Shown here in pieces: positions 46,025 through 54,186 of a stretch of DNA of 64,000 nucleotides. Position numbers and translations under genes: made by a program. This DNA comes from Maribacter aquimaris. GTDB taxonomy: Bacteria; Bacteroidota; Bacteroidia; Flavobacteriales; Flavobacteriaceae. The stretch lies in contig NZ_JABTCF010000004.1 of the NCBI RefSeq assembly GCF_014596745.1, positions 124,001 through 188,000 on the forward strand, in the 5' to 3' direction. The notes under the pieces are model-generated. The model was given only the letters and a program-made list of their open reading frames with translations, had not been told where the DNA came from and did not search any database. Positions within the stretch are counted from its first letter, which is position 1. Each line of letters starts with the position of its first letter.

Positions 46025-47848
46025 TTAGTGCCTCATATTGTCCTTTTTCTTTAAAACATAGTCCCCTAATACCAAATAATCCATTTCGGTATGCAAAAAT
46101 CCTTTGAACGCTTCTTCAGGATTACAAACAATAGGTTGCCCCCTTACATTAAAGCTGGTATTAACAAGCACCCCATAGCCCGATTTCTTTTTGAAAGCTT
46201 GTAATAATTTCCAAAAAAGAGGATTACTTTCCTTGCTCACACTCTGAACACGGGAGGTGAAATCAACATGGGTAACAGCCGGTAATTGACAATGTGTTTT
46301 ATTCAAAATATGAAGGGAAGGAATAAGATTGTTCCCTTTAACTTTAGGAACCCTTCCCCGAGTATCTTTAACATCTGAAACGAAAAGCATATATGGAGAG
46401 GGTTGGTCAAGCATAAAGAAATCCTGCATATCCTCTACAAGCACGCTCGGTGCGAATGGACGAAAGCCCTCCCTAAATTTTATCTTAAGATTTAATGTTT
46501 TTTGCATTTCGGGATTTCCGGGATCGGCCAAGATACTGCGATTACCCAGTGCCCTGGGACCAAATTCCATCCTTCCCTGAAACCATCCAACGACTTTCCC
46601 CTCAAATATTTTCCCTGCCATTATTTCGCACAGCTTATCCGTATCTTCAAAGAATTCATAAGTAGCTTGATGGGCTTTTAAAATTTTAAGAATCTGTTTA
46701 TTTGAAAATTCAGGACCAAGATATGCACCTTTCATCGCGTCTACACCTCCTTGAATTATCCTTTCCTTTCCTTTCCATATATGCCAAGCGGCATAAGCAG
46801 CACCCAATGACCCACCTGCATCTCCCGCTGCCGGCTGTACCCAAATATTTTCAAATATTTTTTTCGACAAAAGCTTTCCATTTGCCACGCAGTTCAGAGC
46901 CACTCCCCCAGCCATAACAAGATTCTTACTATTGGTAAGGGCTTTTGCTGTTTCGGCAAGTTTCACAACCACCAATTCCGTAATATTCTGAATAGCTCTT
47001 GCCAAATTCTTATGCCCTTGATCAATTCCCGATTCCGGAGTGCGCGGAGGAATACCAAATAATTTTTCCCATTTGGCATCATTCGTCATTTTAAGGCCAA
47101 TAGCAAAATTAAAATATTCCATATTCAATAGCATGGAACCATCATCGCGTATATCGACCAATTCATTCAGAATCTTTTCTTCAAATTCCTTTGTTTGCCC
47201 AGATTCCGCATTGCCATATGGGGCAAGACCCATTAATTTGTATTCACCACTATTCACTTTAAAACCAAGATAATAGGTAAAGGAGGAATATAGAAGCCCT
47301 AATGAATGTGGAAAATGCAGTTCTTTTATAATCTCTATCCCATTGCCCTTTCCCATAGATATCGTAGTTGTCGCCCATTCACCAACACCATCAATGGTCA
47401 AAATAGCGGCCTCGTCAAAAGGAGATGGGTAAAACGCACTGGCAGCATGCGATAAATGATGCTCTGGAAAAAGAAATGGAATTTTGGAAATACCGAGTTT
47501 TTTGAGCTCTTCTTTGAGTGTTCTTTTTAAGAATAGTTTTTCCTTAAGCCAAATAGGCATTGCCGAAGAGAAACTAGCGATTCCTTTGGGGGCAAAACCA
47601 TGATAGGTTTCCAATAGTCTTTCGAACTTCAAGAATGGTTTATCGTAAAAAGCAACAGCCGTGACATCCTTAAAAGAAATCCCGGCTTCTTCCAGTACAA
47701 AATGTATTGATTTTTCAGGAAATGACGAGTCATTTTTTAAACGCGAAAACCTTTCTTCCTGTGCAGCCGCCACTAGTTCCCCATTTAATAATAAAGTTGC
47801 TGCACTATCGTGATAATAGGCGGATATTCCCAATATAGCTTCTCGCAT
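46025..47848 (-). CDS. Carbamoyltransferase (NodU/CmcH family)
   Basis: A 607-residue cytoplasmic enzyme. The N-terminal ASKHA-type domain begins MREAILGISAYYHDSAATLL and holds the His motif PEHHLSHAASAFYPS (129-142) and LTIDGVGEW. The C-terminal half has VMAGGVALNCVANGKL, WVQPAAGDAGGSLGAA and WFQGRMEFGPRALGNRSIL, all strongly conserved in the family. It makes carbamoyl-adenylate from carbamoyl phosphate and ATP, then transfers the carbamoyl group to a hydroxyl, often of a sugar. It forms a trio with the DUF5989 and SxtJ genes upstream. The acceptor is unknown and may be an envelope glycan rather than the PUL substrate. Confidence 0.9.
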   Translation of the reverse strand: MREAILGISAYYHDSAATLLLNGELVAAAQEERFSRLKNDSSFPEKSIHFVLEEAGISFKDVTAVAFYDKPFLKFERLLETYHGFAPKGIASFSSAMPIWLKEKLFLKRTLKEELKKLGISKIPFLFPEHHLSHAASAFYPSPFDEAAILTIDGVGEWATTTISMGKGNGIEIIKELHFPHSLGLLYSSFTYYLGFKVNSGEYKLMGLAPYGNAESGQTKEFEEKILNELVDIRDDGSMLLNMEYFNFAIGLKMTNDAKWEKLFGIPPRTPESGIDQGHKNLARAIQNITELVVVKLAETAKALTNSKNLVMAGGVALNCVANGKLLSKKIFENIWVQPAAGDAGGSLGAAYAAWHIWKGKERIIQGGVDAMKGAYLGPEFSNKQILKILKAHQATYEFFEDTDKLCEIMAGKIFEGKVVGWFQGRMEFGPRALGNRSILADPGNPEMQKTLNLKIKFREGFRPFAPSVLVEDMQDFFMLDQPSPYMLFVSDVKDTRGRVPKVKGNNLIPSLHILNKTHCQLPAVTHVDFTSRVQSVSKESNPLFWKLLQAFKKKSGYGVLVNTSFNVRGQPIVCNPEEAFKGFLHTEMDYLVLGDYVLKKKDNMRH

Positions 47849-47893
47849 ATTGTATTATGTTTGGTTTAGGGGTGAAGTTAAAGAACAGTAAAT

Positions 47894-48043
47894 CTAGAAT
47901 ACACTATAAATAAATGGGGCTAAAGCGGATTCACTCATAATTACTATAAGGAATCCCATAAGCAGTAGCACGATGATTAGAGGTAGTAGCCAAAATTTTT
48001 TTCTGTTCTTAAGGAATAGCCAGAGTTCGGTGAAAAATTCCAT
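47894..48043 (-). CDS. DUF5989 small membrane protein
   Basis: This short gene encodes 49 residues: MEFFTELWLFLKNRKKFWLL, one membrane helix (IIVLLLMGFLIVIM), then SALAPFIYSVF. That is the full pattern of DUF5989 proteins, found next to carbamoyltransferases and SxtJ proteins across Bacteroidota and other phyla. The start at 48043 is the only ATG, and the stop is 45 bp before the carbamoyltransferase. The function is unknown; a membrane adaptor for the carbamoyltransferase is a reasonable guess. Confidence 0.85.
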   Translation of the reverse strand: MEFFTELWLFLKNRKKFWLLPLIIVLLLMGFLIVIMSESALAPFIYSVF

Positions 48044-48241
48044 AGTATATATATTGATGTTTTATTTGTTGAGCATTTATTCAACCTTGTTCCTATCAAA
48101 ATGGATTATCTAATTTACCTCCCAAATTAAATATATGTTGGCAAATTAATCATAATACAAATTACAAGACATTAAAAAATATAATTTATGTTGACTAAAT
48201 CCCAATGTGAAATTTGGAAATACAATAGGGATTCAACCAAA

Positions 48242-48643
48242 TTAAAATAAATGTTCCAGGTCCGAAGGGGTATAGGCGTGGTTTCTTTGTTTCATAACCG
48301 AGTCCGTACCTTTTTTAAAATCCTTAAGCCTAAGCGTATCTTTTCCTAAAATTCTTCGAAAGACACCCACTGGGGTAATTACTAGAAAAAAAATAATTGC
48401 CAAGATAATCTGTGAGTTTATCTTACCTAAAATTTTGGAAAACTTAAACCAAACCAATGTAAAAGGATAAAAAACAGAAGGAAAAAGAATGGTAAAAAGG
48501 GCAATTGCCAAGGCAAGAATAAAAAACATACTTGTATCAAAGCGAATTCCCGAAATTATAAATACCATAGTAACAATAATCCCGAAATCCTTAAGCTGTT
48601 CTTTTTTTATTTCCACAATATAATGTTTCTTTATTTCTGCCAT
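48242..48643 (-). CDS. SxtJ family membrane protein
   Basis: A 133-residue protein with two or three hydrophobic helices (GIIVTMVFIISGIRF, MFFILALAIALFTILFPSVF, IILAIIFFLVITPVGVF). The C-terminal soluble tail (RRILGKDTLRLKDF, then HAYTPSDLEHLF) is typical of SxtJ, named from the saxitoxin cluster where it neighbours a carbamoyltransferase. The biochemical role is undefined. It is the first gene of the trio, 198 bp upstream of DUF5989. Confidence 0.8.
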   Translation of the reverse strand: MAEIKKHYIVEIKKEQLKDFGIIVTMVFIISGIRFDTSMFFILALAIALFTILFPSVFYPFTLVWFKFSKILGKINSQIILAIIFFLVITPVGVFRRILGKDTLRLKDFKKGTDSVMKQRNHAYTPSDLEHLF

Positions 48644-48833
48644 TTTTTTTAAACTTTATTTTTTTTAACGTAACCTCCCTGATTTATTTACCTAGCCCCT
48701 CCTAGTTACTAACTTTTTTTACGACAAGTACAGTTGAATGGGGAACAGCTTCCATAATGCGTGCCCCATCAAGTTTTTTTCATGTATTGTACCACTAGCC
48801 CCTCAAAACAATCATTTTTCACTTTTGGGAAAT

Positions 48834-49847
48834 TCAATCGATCGCTTTAACAGAACTCCTTATTTTCATTTTAGGTTTTAGAAGCACTTGATCTGACCTC
48901 AGTTTTTTATCGGTCAATATTGAAAAAATGAATTTTACGGCCTTTTTACTAATGTCTTTAATTGGGTGTGCGATACAAGTTAAGGGTGTGGCTAAGTAAT
49001 CGAGGTAGGGATGGTCATCAAAAGTGATCAAAGAAATGTCATCAGGAACACTGATATCCGCCTCCTTAAAGGCTTTCATGCAGCCCATTGCGATTGTGTT
49101 ACTTAATGCTAAAATTGCGGTTGGCCTTTGTTCTTGTTGAAGCAAATGCTTTGTTTCCTTATATCCGTTTTTTACGGTAAAGTCGTTGCCAACAATATTA
49201 GAGCTCTCTATATCAGACTCATTTAAAGCAGCCTTAAAGCCTTCCACCCGTAATATATTCGTATTGGATTCCTTGACACCTTGTATACAGGCGATGTTTT
49301 TATGCCCATTGTCCACAAAATACTTTGTTGCCAAAAAGGAGCTTTCATAATTATTGATTGAAACAAAGGGGATTTTCAAATCCTCAAAGTATCGGTCAAT
49401 GCAAACAATTGGGAAATCTTGGGTATATAAATTATTAATATGTTCCCACTGGTTTCCACAAGGAACAATAATCAGTCCTTCGATGTTCCTGGACATTAAT
49501 TGCTGTAACTCCTTTTTCTCTATTTCCTGATCCTCTCCTGTTTCGCCAATAATTGTTATATAGCCATATTTTCTGATCTCAGTATTAATTCTGCTGGCAA
49601 TTTCAGCGAAGAATGGGTTGTTCAATGATGGAACTATTAAAGCAATCGTTTTACTTTTACCACTTTTTAGGTTAGCAGCGAATTGATTAGGAACATAGTT
49701 TAGTTCCTTAGCAATTTTAATAACTTTTTCCTGGGATTTTTTTCCAATTCTATACTCCTTAGCTTTCCCGTTAAGCACTCTTGAAACTGTTGAAATTGAG
49801 AGACCAGCTTTATCGGCTATGTCCCTAATATTTATTTGTGCCGCCAT
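48834..49847 (-). CDS. LacI-family transcriptional repressor
   Basis: A 337-residue regulator. The helix-turn-helix is IRDIADKAGLSISTVSRVLNG (about 7-27), and the hinge helix region contains NQFAANLKSGKSK. The periplasmic-binding-protein fold follows (IALIVPSLNNPFFAEIASRI, GLIIVPCG, ISLITFDDHPYLDYL). It should bind palindromes with a central CG. Four such sites occur, two in its own divergent promoter region and two at the susC promoter, so it probably represses itself, the ribokinase operon and the PUL. The inducer may be a sugar released inside the cell. It is transcribed away from the ribokinase. Confidence 0.9.
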   Translation of the reverse strand: MAAQINIRDIADKAGLSISTVSRVLNGKAKEYRIGKKSQEKVIKIAKELNYVPNQFAANLKSGKSKTIALIVPSLNNPFFAEIASRINTEIRKYGYITIIGETGEDQEIEKKELQQLMSRNIEGLIIVPCGNQWEHINNLYTQDFPIVCIDRYFEDLKIPFVSINNYESSFLATKYFVDNGHKNIACIQGVKESNTNILRVEGFKAALNESDIESSNIVGNDFTVKNGYKETKHLLQQEQRPTAILALSNTIAMGCMKAFKEADISVPDDISLITFDDHPYLDYLATPLTCIAHPIKDISKKAVKFIFSILTDKKLRSDQVLLKPKMKIRSSVKAID

Positions 49848-50019
49848 TAATTCTTTATTAGCTGATTACATATCTGATTTTCCCATCCGAAGTTACACGT
49901 TATCGTCAATACAAATCATCACATTGACTGTTTATGATAATATCATAATTTAAGGAAGAAAATCTATCGATTTATCTCGAATAACACCTCTAATCTACAA
50001 TTTTAATAAAAAATATTAG

Positions 50020-50033
50020 AACAAACGTTTGTT
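50020..50033. promoter_or_regulatory. LacI operator, perfect palindrome
   Basis: AACAAACGTTTGTT is a perfect 14-bp palindrome with central CG, 173 bp from the lacI start. It is the best of four related sites in the window. Confidence 0.8.
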
Positions 50034-50099
50034 TTAAATAAATAATTGTACTTATTTTAACCTCGAAATTAAAATAGGACAAAAATTAAAATCATTTTG

Positions 50100-50113
50100 C
50101 ACAAACGTTTATT
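50100..50113. promoter_or_regulatory. LacI operator, second divergon site
   Basis: CACAAACGTTTATT keeps 12 of 14 bases of the palindrome, 80 bp (centre to centre) from the first site. The spacing is compatible with DNA looping. The ribokinase promoter itself was not resolved. Confidence 0.7.
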
Positions 50114-50230
50114 CACGTATTAGACCAATCACTAAACGACTTGATTTAACACATAGATATGTTTTGTAATAATCTGATACGAAAAAATTATTAAATTATA
50201 CTTTTTGTAAAATGACAAATAGAAAGATAT

Positions 50231-50266
50231 TTTTTTAGAAACAATTAGTTTTTTAGAAACAATTAG
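50231..50266. repeat. Two tandem 18-bp repeats
   Basis: TTTTTTAGAAACAATTAG occurs twice in direct tandem, followed by a further TTTTTTA. It lies in the leader before the ribokinase remnant. Confidence 0.9.
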
Positions 50267-50321
50267 TTTTTTATTGGGCATACAATTCCTTATCGCCCAA
50301 TCTACAAAAATAATTTTCTAC

Positions 50322-50499
50322 AATAATAAAGATTCTAAAGTTGATGATGTTGAGGCATTGACGCTATTAAACGGTCTAGTGGCAATGGGGAACGGTGATA
50401 CCAGTTACCCTTTACCTTTGGTCTGCACCAACCGTGGATGAAGTAAATACTTACTTTGACAAGCGTCAAATTGCGATGTGTCATCAAGACTTTTATTAA
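50322..50499 (+). pseudogene. Ribokinase-like remnant upstream of intact copy
   Basis: One frame reads LVAMGNGDT, matching the PfkB signature (GxGD). A different frame closer to the end reads SAPTVDEVNTYFDK and stops at TAA, matching the ribokinase C-terminus (compare SIPTKSEVDEYLNK in the intact gene). The two pieces are out of frame with a deletion between them. It is the relic of an earlier kinase gene under the same promoter. Confidence 0.55.
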
Positions 50500-50513
50500 C
50501 TAATAGCGAAAGT

Positions 50514-51440
50514 ATGATTTTAGTGATTGGGAGTTCGAATACAGATTTTATTGCAACTATGAAAAAACTTCCTGTTTCAGGTGAAACGGTCATAGGAACA
50601 TCATTTTTACAGGTCATGGGGGGCAAAGGCGGAAATCAGGCGATGGCGGCCCATAGATTGGGAGGAGACGTGCAATTCATCACCTGCTTAGGTAAGGATG
50701 TAAATGGTAAAAACACCATAGAATATTATAAAAAGCAAAAATTGGACGTTTCCTTAAGCTTGACTGTCGATAAAGTTCCATCTGGGACTGCCATGATATG
50801 GGTTGATGAAAAGGGGGAGAATCGCATTGTGGTAAATTCGGGAGCCAATGGAAAGCTATCCCCTGAATATATTGACCAATTGGAAGAAGTGATCGCGAAG
50901 GCATCCATAGTAGTTATACAAATGGAAATCCCTTATGGGACGGTCAAAAAAATATGTGAGATTGCTCATCGTAACAACACCAAAATTCTCCTAAATGTAG
51001 CCCCAGCCTGCAAAATAGATTCAGAAATCATTAAAATGATCAATGTCCTTGTGGTCAACGAAACCGAAGCGGAAATCATTTCAGGAGAAAGCATAGCATC
51101 ATTGGGCGTAGCGGCTGTTGTGGACAAATTAAGGCTTATGGGAGCCCGAACTGTGGTATTGACCTTGGGTAAAAACGGATGTTTCCTTAAAAATGATGAA
51201 ACTTTCTTTCGAGTACCCGCTTATGAAGTGGAAACTATAGATACCACTGCTGCAGGAGATGTTTTTTGTGGGGCTTTAGCGGTAGGATTATGGAAAAAGC
51301 AGAAATGGGAAGAAATCCTTGAGTTTGCTACCGCAGCATCCGCCTTGTGCGTGATGCGTTTGGGTGCCCAACCATCTATCCCCACTAAAAGTGAAGTAGA
51401 CGAGTATTTGAATAAAAACGAAATGGTTTATAGAGAATAA
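50514..51440 (+). CDS. rbsK: Ribokinase (PfkB family)
   Basis: ATG at 50514 is chosen because MILVIGSSNTDF is the usual ribokinase start; a GTG frame extends 12 codons upstream. The 308 residues contain the substrate-binding GGKGGNQAMAA (36-46) and the PfkB signature DTTAAGDVFCGAL with catalytic Asp249. It phosphorylates D-ribose or a similar pentose at O5. Its neighbours, a nucleoside-hydrolase-like protein and a permease, suggest ribose freed from a riboside, but a different pentofuranose cannot be excluded. It is expressed under the LacI operators. Broken kinase copies lie on both sides. Confidence 0.88.
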   Translation: MILVIGSSNTDFIATMKKLPVSGETVIGTSFLQVMGGKGGNQAMAAHRLGGDVQFITCLGKDVNGKNTIEYYKKQKLDVSLSLTVDKVPSGTAMIWVDEKGENRIVVNSGANGKLSPEYIDQLEEVIAKASIVVIQMEIPYGTVKKICEIAHRNNTKILLNVAPACKIDSEIIKMINVLVVNETEAEIISGESIASLGVAAVVDKLRLMGARTVVLTLGKNGCFLKNDETFFRVPAYEVETIDTTAAGDVFCGALAVGLWKKQKWEEILEFATAASALCVMRLGAQPSIPTKSEVDEYLNKNEMVYRE

Positions 51441-51830
51441 ACTGTGATAATTCCATATACTATAAAACTGAATTATTGACCGGAAGAATACGTTTTATTG
51501 TTTTGGATCCGACAGAAAAAGCAGTCAAGAAGATTTTGAAATGGGTGTCCTGAATGTTGTTATTACCTTGGAATCGAAAGGGGCACTCATTTTTATCGGA
51601 CAACGCTCGGCACCTTTACCTTACCCCTTGGTTACGGTAAAGGATACTACAGCAGCAGGTGATTGCTTTAAGGGCTACTTGGCTGTTGCACTTTCTAAAA
51701 ACAAATCAATGAAAGAAGCGGTCTCCCTTGCCTATAAGAGACGGCATCAAATTCGGTTACAAGAATGGGAGCGCAGTCATCACTTCCCTTTCGATAGGAA
51801 GTAGATGAACTAAAATTTTAAAACATTAAT
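51441..51830 (+). pseudogene. Second ribokinase remnant (C-terminal half)
   Basis: An ATG-led frame (51541-51804) covers MGVLNVVITLESKGALIF and VTVKDTTAAGDCFKGYLAVA, the C-terminal domain and PfkB signature. A frameshift then occurs. The correct continuation TASNSVTRMGAQSSLPF lies in another frame and is cut by TAG before EVDELK. The N-terminal half is missing. It is a dead tandem copy of the intact kinase family, diverged from it. Confidence 0.8.
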
Positions 51831-51839
51831 CTGTTCTAA

Positions 51840-52844
51840 ATGAAATTAATATACTTTGCGCTGTTTCTTATAGTTTTTGGCTGCACTTCAAAATCGCCTA
51901 AACCCGATTCGTCAAAATCGGACGGGCCCGTTAAAATTATTTTTGATACAGACATGGGACCGGATTATGATGATGTCGGGGCTATTGCAATGCTATATGC
52001 GTTGGCAAATAAGGGAGAGTGTGAAATATTGGCCACAATCTCATGCGATCGCTACCCTACTATCGCACCTACTATAGCATTATTCAATACGTATTTTAAA
52101 AATGCAACTGTTCCTATTGGCGTGCCCAGTGAAAATGCACCAGATCAGTATGTAAAAAACCATTGGAACGATTCGGTTTTAAGCCGGTTTGGGTCAAAGG
52201 AAATAAAAGACATCACGTATCCTTCTGCTGTAGATGTCTATAGAAAGATCCTGACCAATGAGGAGGATCAAAGTGTTACTATCGTAACCATCGGTTTTAT
52301 GAGCAATATTTCCGATTTGCTCAAATCCAAGCCCGATCACTATTCGCCATTATCGGGATACGATTTAGTGAAAAAGAAGGTGAAAAATTGGGTTACGATG
52401 GCAGGTAAGTTTCCGGAAGGAAAGGAATCCAATGTTGAGAAAGATTGGAAATCAGCTCAATACGCCTTTGATAATTGGCCTACCCCCATTTTGTTTAGCG
52501 GAGTCGAAATAGGGAACAGAATTTTGACAGGGAATAAACTCGCCTATGAAGGATCAACGGACAATCCCTTATCATGGGCATATCGCTACAATCTAAAAAC
52601 GTACAGGCACAAAGTAGATGAAAACAAACAATCTTGGGATCAAACTGCTATTCTATGCGCCGTTCGTCAGCCTGAAAAATATTTCTATGTAAACGGCCCA
52701 GGAAAATTTGTTACGCTGGAAAACGGATACAATGAATGGGATCCCAATACCAATGCGAATCATTATTTCCTTACACACAAATATCCATATCAACATATTG
52801 CCGATGTAATTGATGATCTAATGATGTTTGAACCACGGAAGTAA
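51840..52844 (+). CDS. Nucleoside-hydrolase-like lipoprotein (ribokinase operon)
   Basis: A 334-residue lipoprotein (Cys15 in LIVFGCTSK). The active-site Asp cluster FDTDMGPDYDDVGAIAML begins near residue 38. It is collinear with the PUL paralog at 34328 through the C-terminus (NANHYFLTHKYPYQHIADVI). The family hydrolyses the glycosidic bond of ribonucleosides using bound calcium; export to the envelope is unusual for nucleoside salvage. With ribokinase and the permease it forms a coherent route: cleave a riboside-like compound outside, import the pentose, phosphorylate it. This is inference from gene order. Confidence 0.78.
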   Translation: MKLIYFALFLIVFGCTSKSPKPDSSKSDGPVKIIFDTDMGPDYDDVGAIAMLYALANKGECEILATISCDRYPTIAPTIALFNTYFKNATVPIGVPSENAPDQYVKNHWNDSVLSRFGSKEIKDITYPSAVDVYRKILTNEEDQSVTIVTIGFMSNISDLLKSKPDHYSPLSGYDLVKKKVKNWVTMAGKFPEGKESNVEKDWKSAQYAFDNWPTPILFSGVEIGNRILTGNKLAYEGSTDNPLSWAYRYNLKTYRHKVDENKQSWDQTAILCAVRQPEKYFYVNGPGKFVTLENGYNEWDPNTNANHYFLTHKYPYQHIADVIDDLMMFEPRK

Positions 52845-52880
52845 TGTAGCTTTATAAAAAAAACTTCAAAACCACCGATT

Positions 52881-53876
52881 ATGTATATTATTTCGTCCTA
52901 TTTTCTAGCTGTTGTCCTCTGTGTAATCACCATGCTTTGCTGGGGTTCTTGGGCCAATACCCAAAAATTGGCTCAGCGTTCTTGGAGGTTTGAATTGTTC
53001 TATTGGGATTACGTCATCGGTATTGTATTGACGTCTTTGATTTTTGGATTTACCCTAGGGTCTCACGGGGAATTGGGAAGATCCTTTCTAGAAGATCTAA
53101 ATCAAGCGGATTTAAAAAACGTATGGAGCGCCTTTCTGGGTGGAATTATTTTTAATGCCGCAAATATACTCTTAGTGGCCGCCATTTCCATTGCTGGAAT
53201 GTCAGTGGCATTTCCAATAGGCATTGGTTTGGCTTTGGTTCTTGGGGTGATAATCAACTATTTGGCCGAACCTACTGGTAATCCTGTATGGCTATTTGGT
53301 GGGGTTGCCTTGATAACTACCGCCATTATTTTGGACGCCTTGGCCTACCGTAAAAAGGTTGGTGATGGCGAAAAATCAATTAAGAAGGGGTTATTATTTT
53401 CGGTTTTAGGTGGAATTCTTATGGCCTTGTTCTATCGGTTTGTTGCCAATTCCATGGCAATGGATTTTGAGTCACCCGAGGCCGGGTATTTAACGCCATA
53501 TACTGCTGTTTTTATTTTTGCCATTGGAGTCCTCGGAAGTAATCTGATTTTAAACACCATCTTAATGAAAAGACCAATTGAAGGCCTACCACTTTCCTAT
53601 TCCGAATATTTTTCTGGAAATTTACGAACACATTTAACGGGAATTCTTGGTGGGGTAATATGGTGTATTGGAATGTCGTTTAGCATTATAGCAGCGGGGA
53701 AAGCAGGTTTTGCCATTTCCTATGGTTTAGGTCAGGGCGCCACCTTGGTAGCGGCCCTTTGGGGAGTATTTATTTGGAAAGAGTTTAAAAATGTCCGAGG
53801 GACCCAGGGTTTACTCGCGATTATGTTTCTATCGTTCTTAGGAGGCATAGCCATGCTAATATTCGCTGGATTATAG
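52881..53876 (+). CDS. DMT-type sugar permease (GRP/RhaT-like)
   Basis: A 331-residue integral membrane protein with about ten helices: FLAVVLCVITMLCWGSWANT, YVIGIVLTSLIFGF, AANILLVAAISIAGMSVAFP, TPYTAVFIFAIGVLGSNLIL and a final LLAIMFLSFLGGIAMLIFAG. The CWGSWANTQK start is typical of Bacteroidota glucose/ribose-type uptake permeases related to RhaT. It lies 36 bp after the nucleoside-hydrolase gene, so it probably carries the released pentose across the inner membrane. An 8-bp-stem hairpin (53885-53902) follows the stop without a T-run. Confidence 0.8.
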   Translation: MYIISSYFLAVVLCVITMLCWGSWANTQKLAQRSWRFELFYWDYVIGIVLTSLIFGFTLGSHGELGRSFLEDLNQADLKNVWSAFLGGIIFNAANILLVAAISIAGMSVAFPIGIGLALVLGVIINYLAEPTGNPVWLFGGVALITTAIILDALAYRKKVGDGEKSIKKGLLFSVLGGILMALFYRFVANSMAMDFESPEAGYLTPYTAVFIFAIGVLGSNLILNTILMKRPIEGLPLSYSEYFSGNLRTHLTGILGGVIWCIGMSFSIIAAGKAGFAISYGLGQGATLVAALWGVFIWKEFKNVRGTQGLLAIMFLSFLGGIAMLIFAGL

Positions 53877-53972
53877 TGAAATATGCTATATCAAGATATA
53901 GCTTCGATAGTAATTATGGGAATAAACCTGGGGTTAGCTTGATATTTTAACCTTCCAGAAATTCCTTTACAA

Positions 53973-54068
53973 ATGGTAACAAACACAGTTAAAGAGCATC
54001 CCTATAGCTTTTGGGCAACTTTTTTAACCGGCATCTTAATCGCAACATATTCCAGAATCAGGGATTAA
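53973..54068 (+). other. Short hydrophobic reading frame, possible relic
   Basis: A 31-codon frame (MVTNTVKEHPYSFWATFLTG, then a short hydrophobic end) occupies part of the 292-bp gap between the permease and the next gene. It could be a tiny membrane protein or a remnant of a transporter. No family was recognised. Confidence 0.2.
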
Positions 54069-54186
54069 GTGGTGAACAAAGGTCTGGACGTAAATATTAT
54101 CGGATAGCGTTAATTTTACCCGAGAAGATTATAGTTTTAAACAAGTACCATCTCTTAAATACCTGTAAGTGAATTTTAATTTTTTA

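Noticed and set aside
53885-53902. Hairpin after the permease as a terminator
   Set aside because: The stem is AT-rich and no T-run follows.
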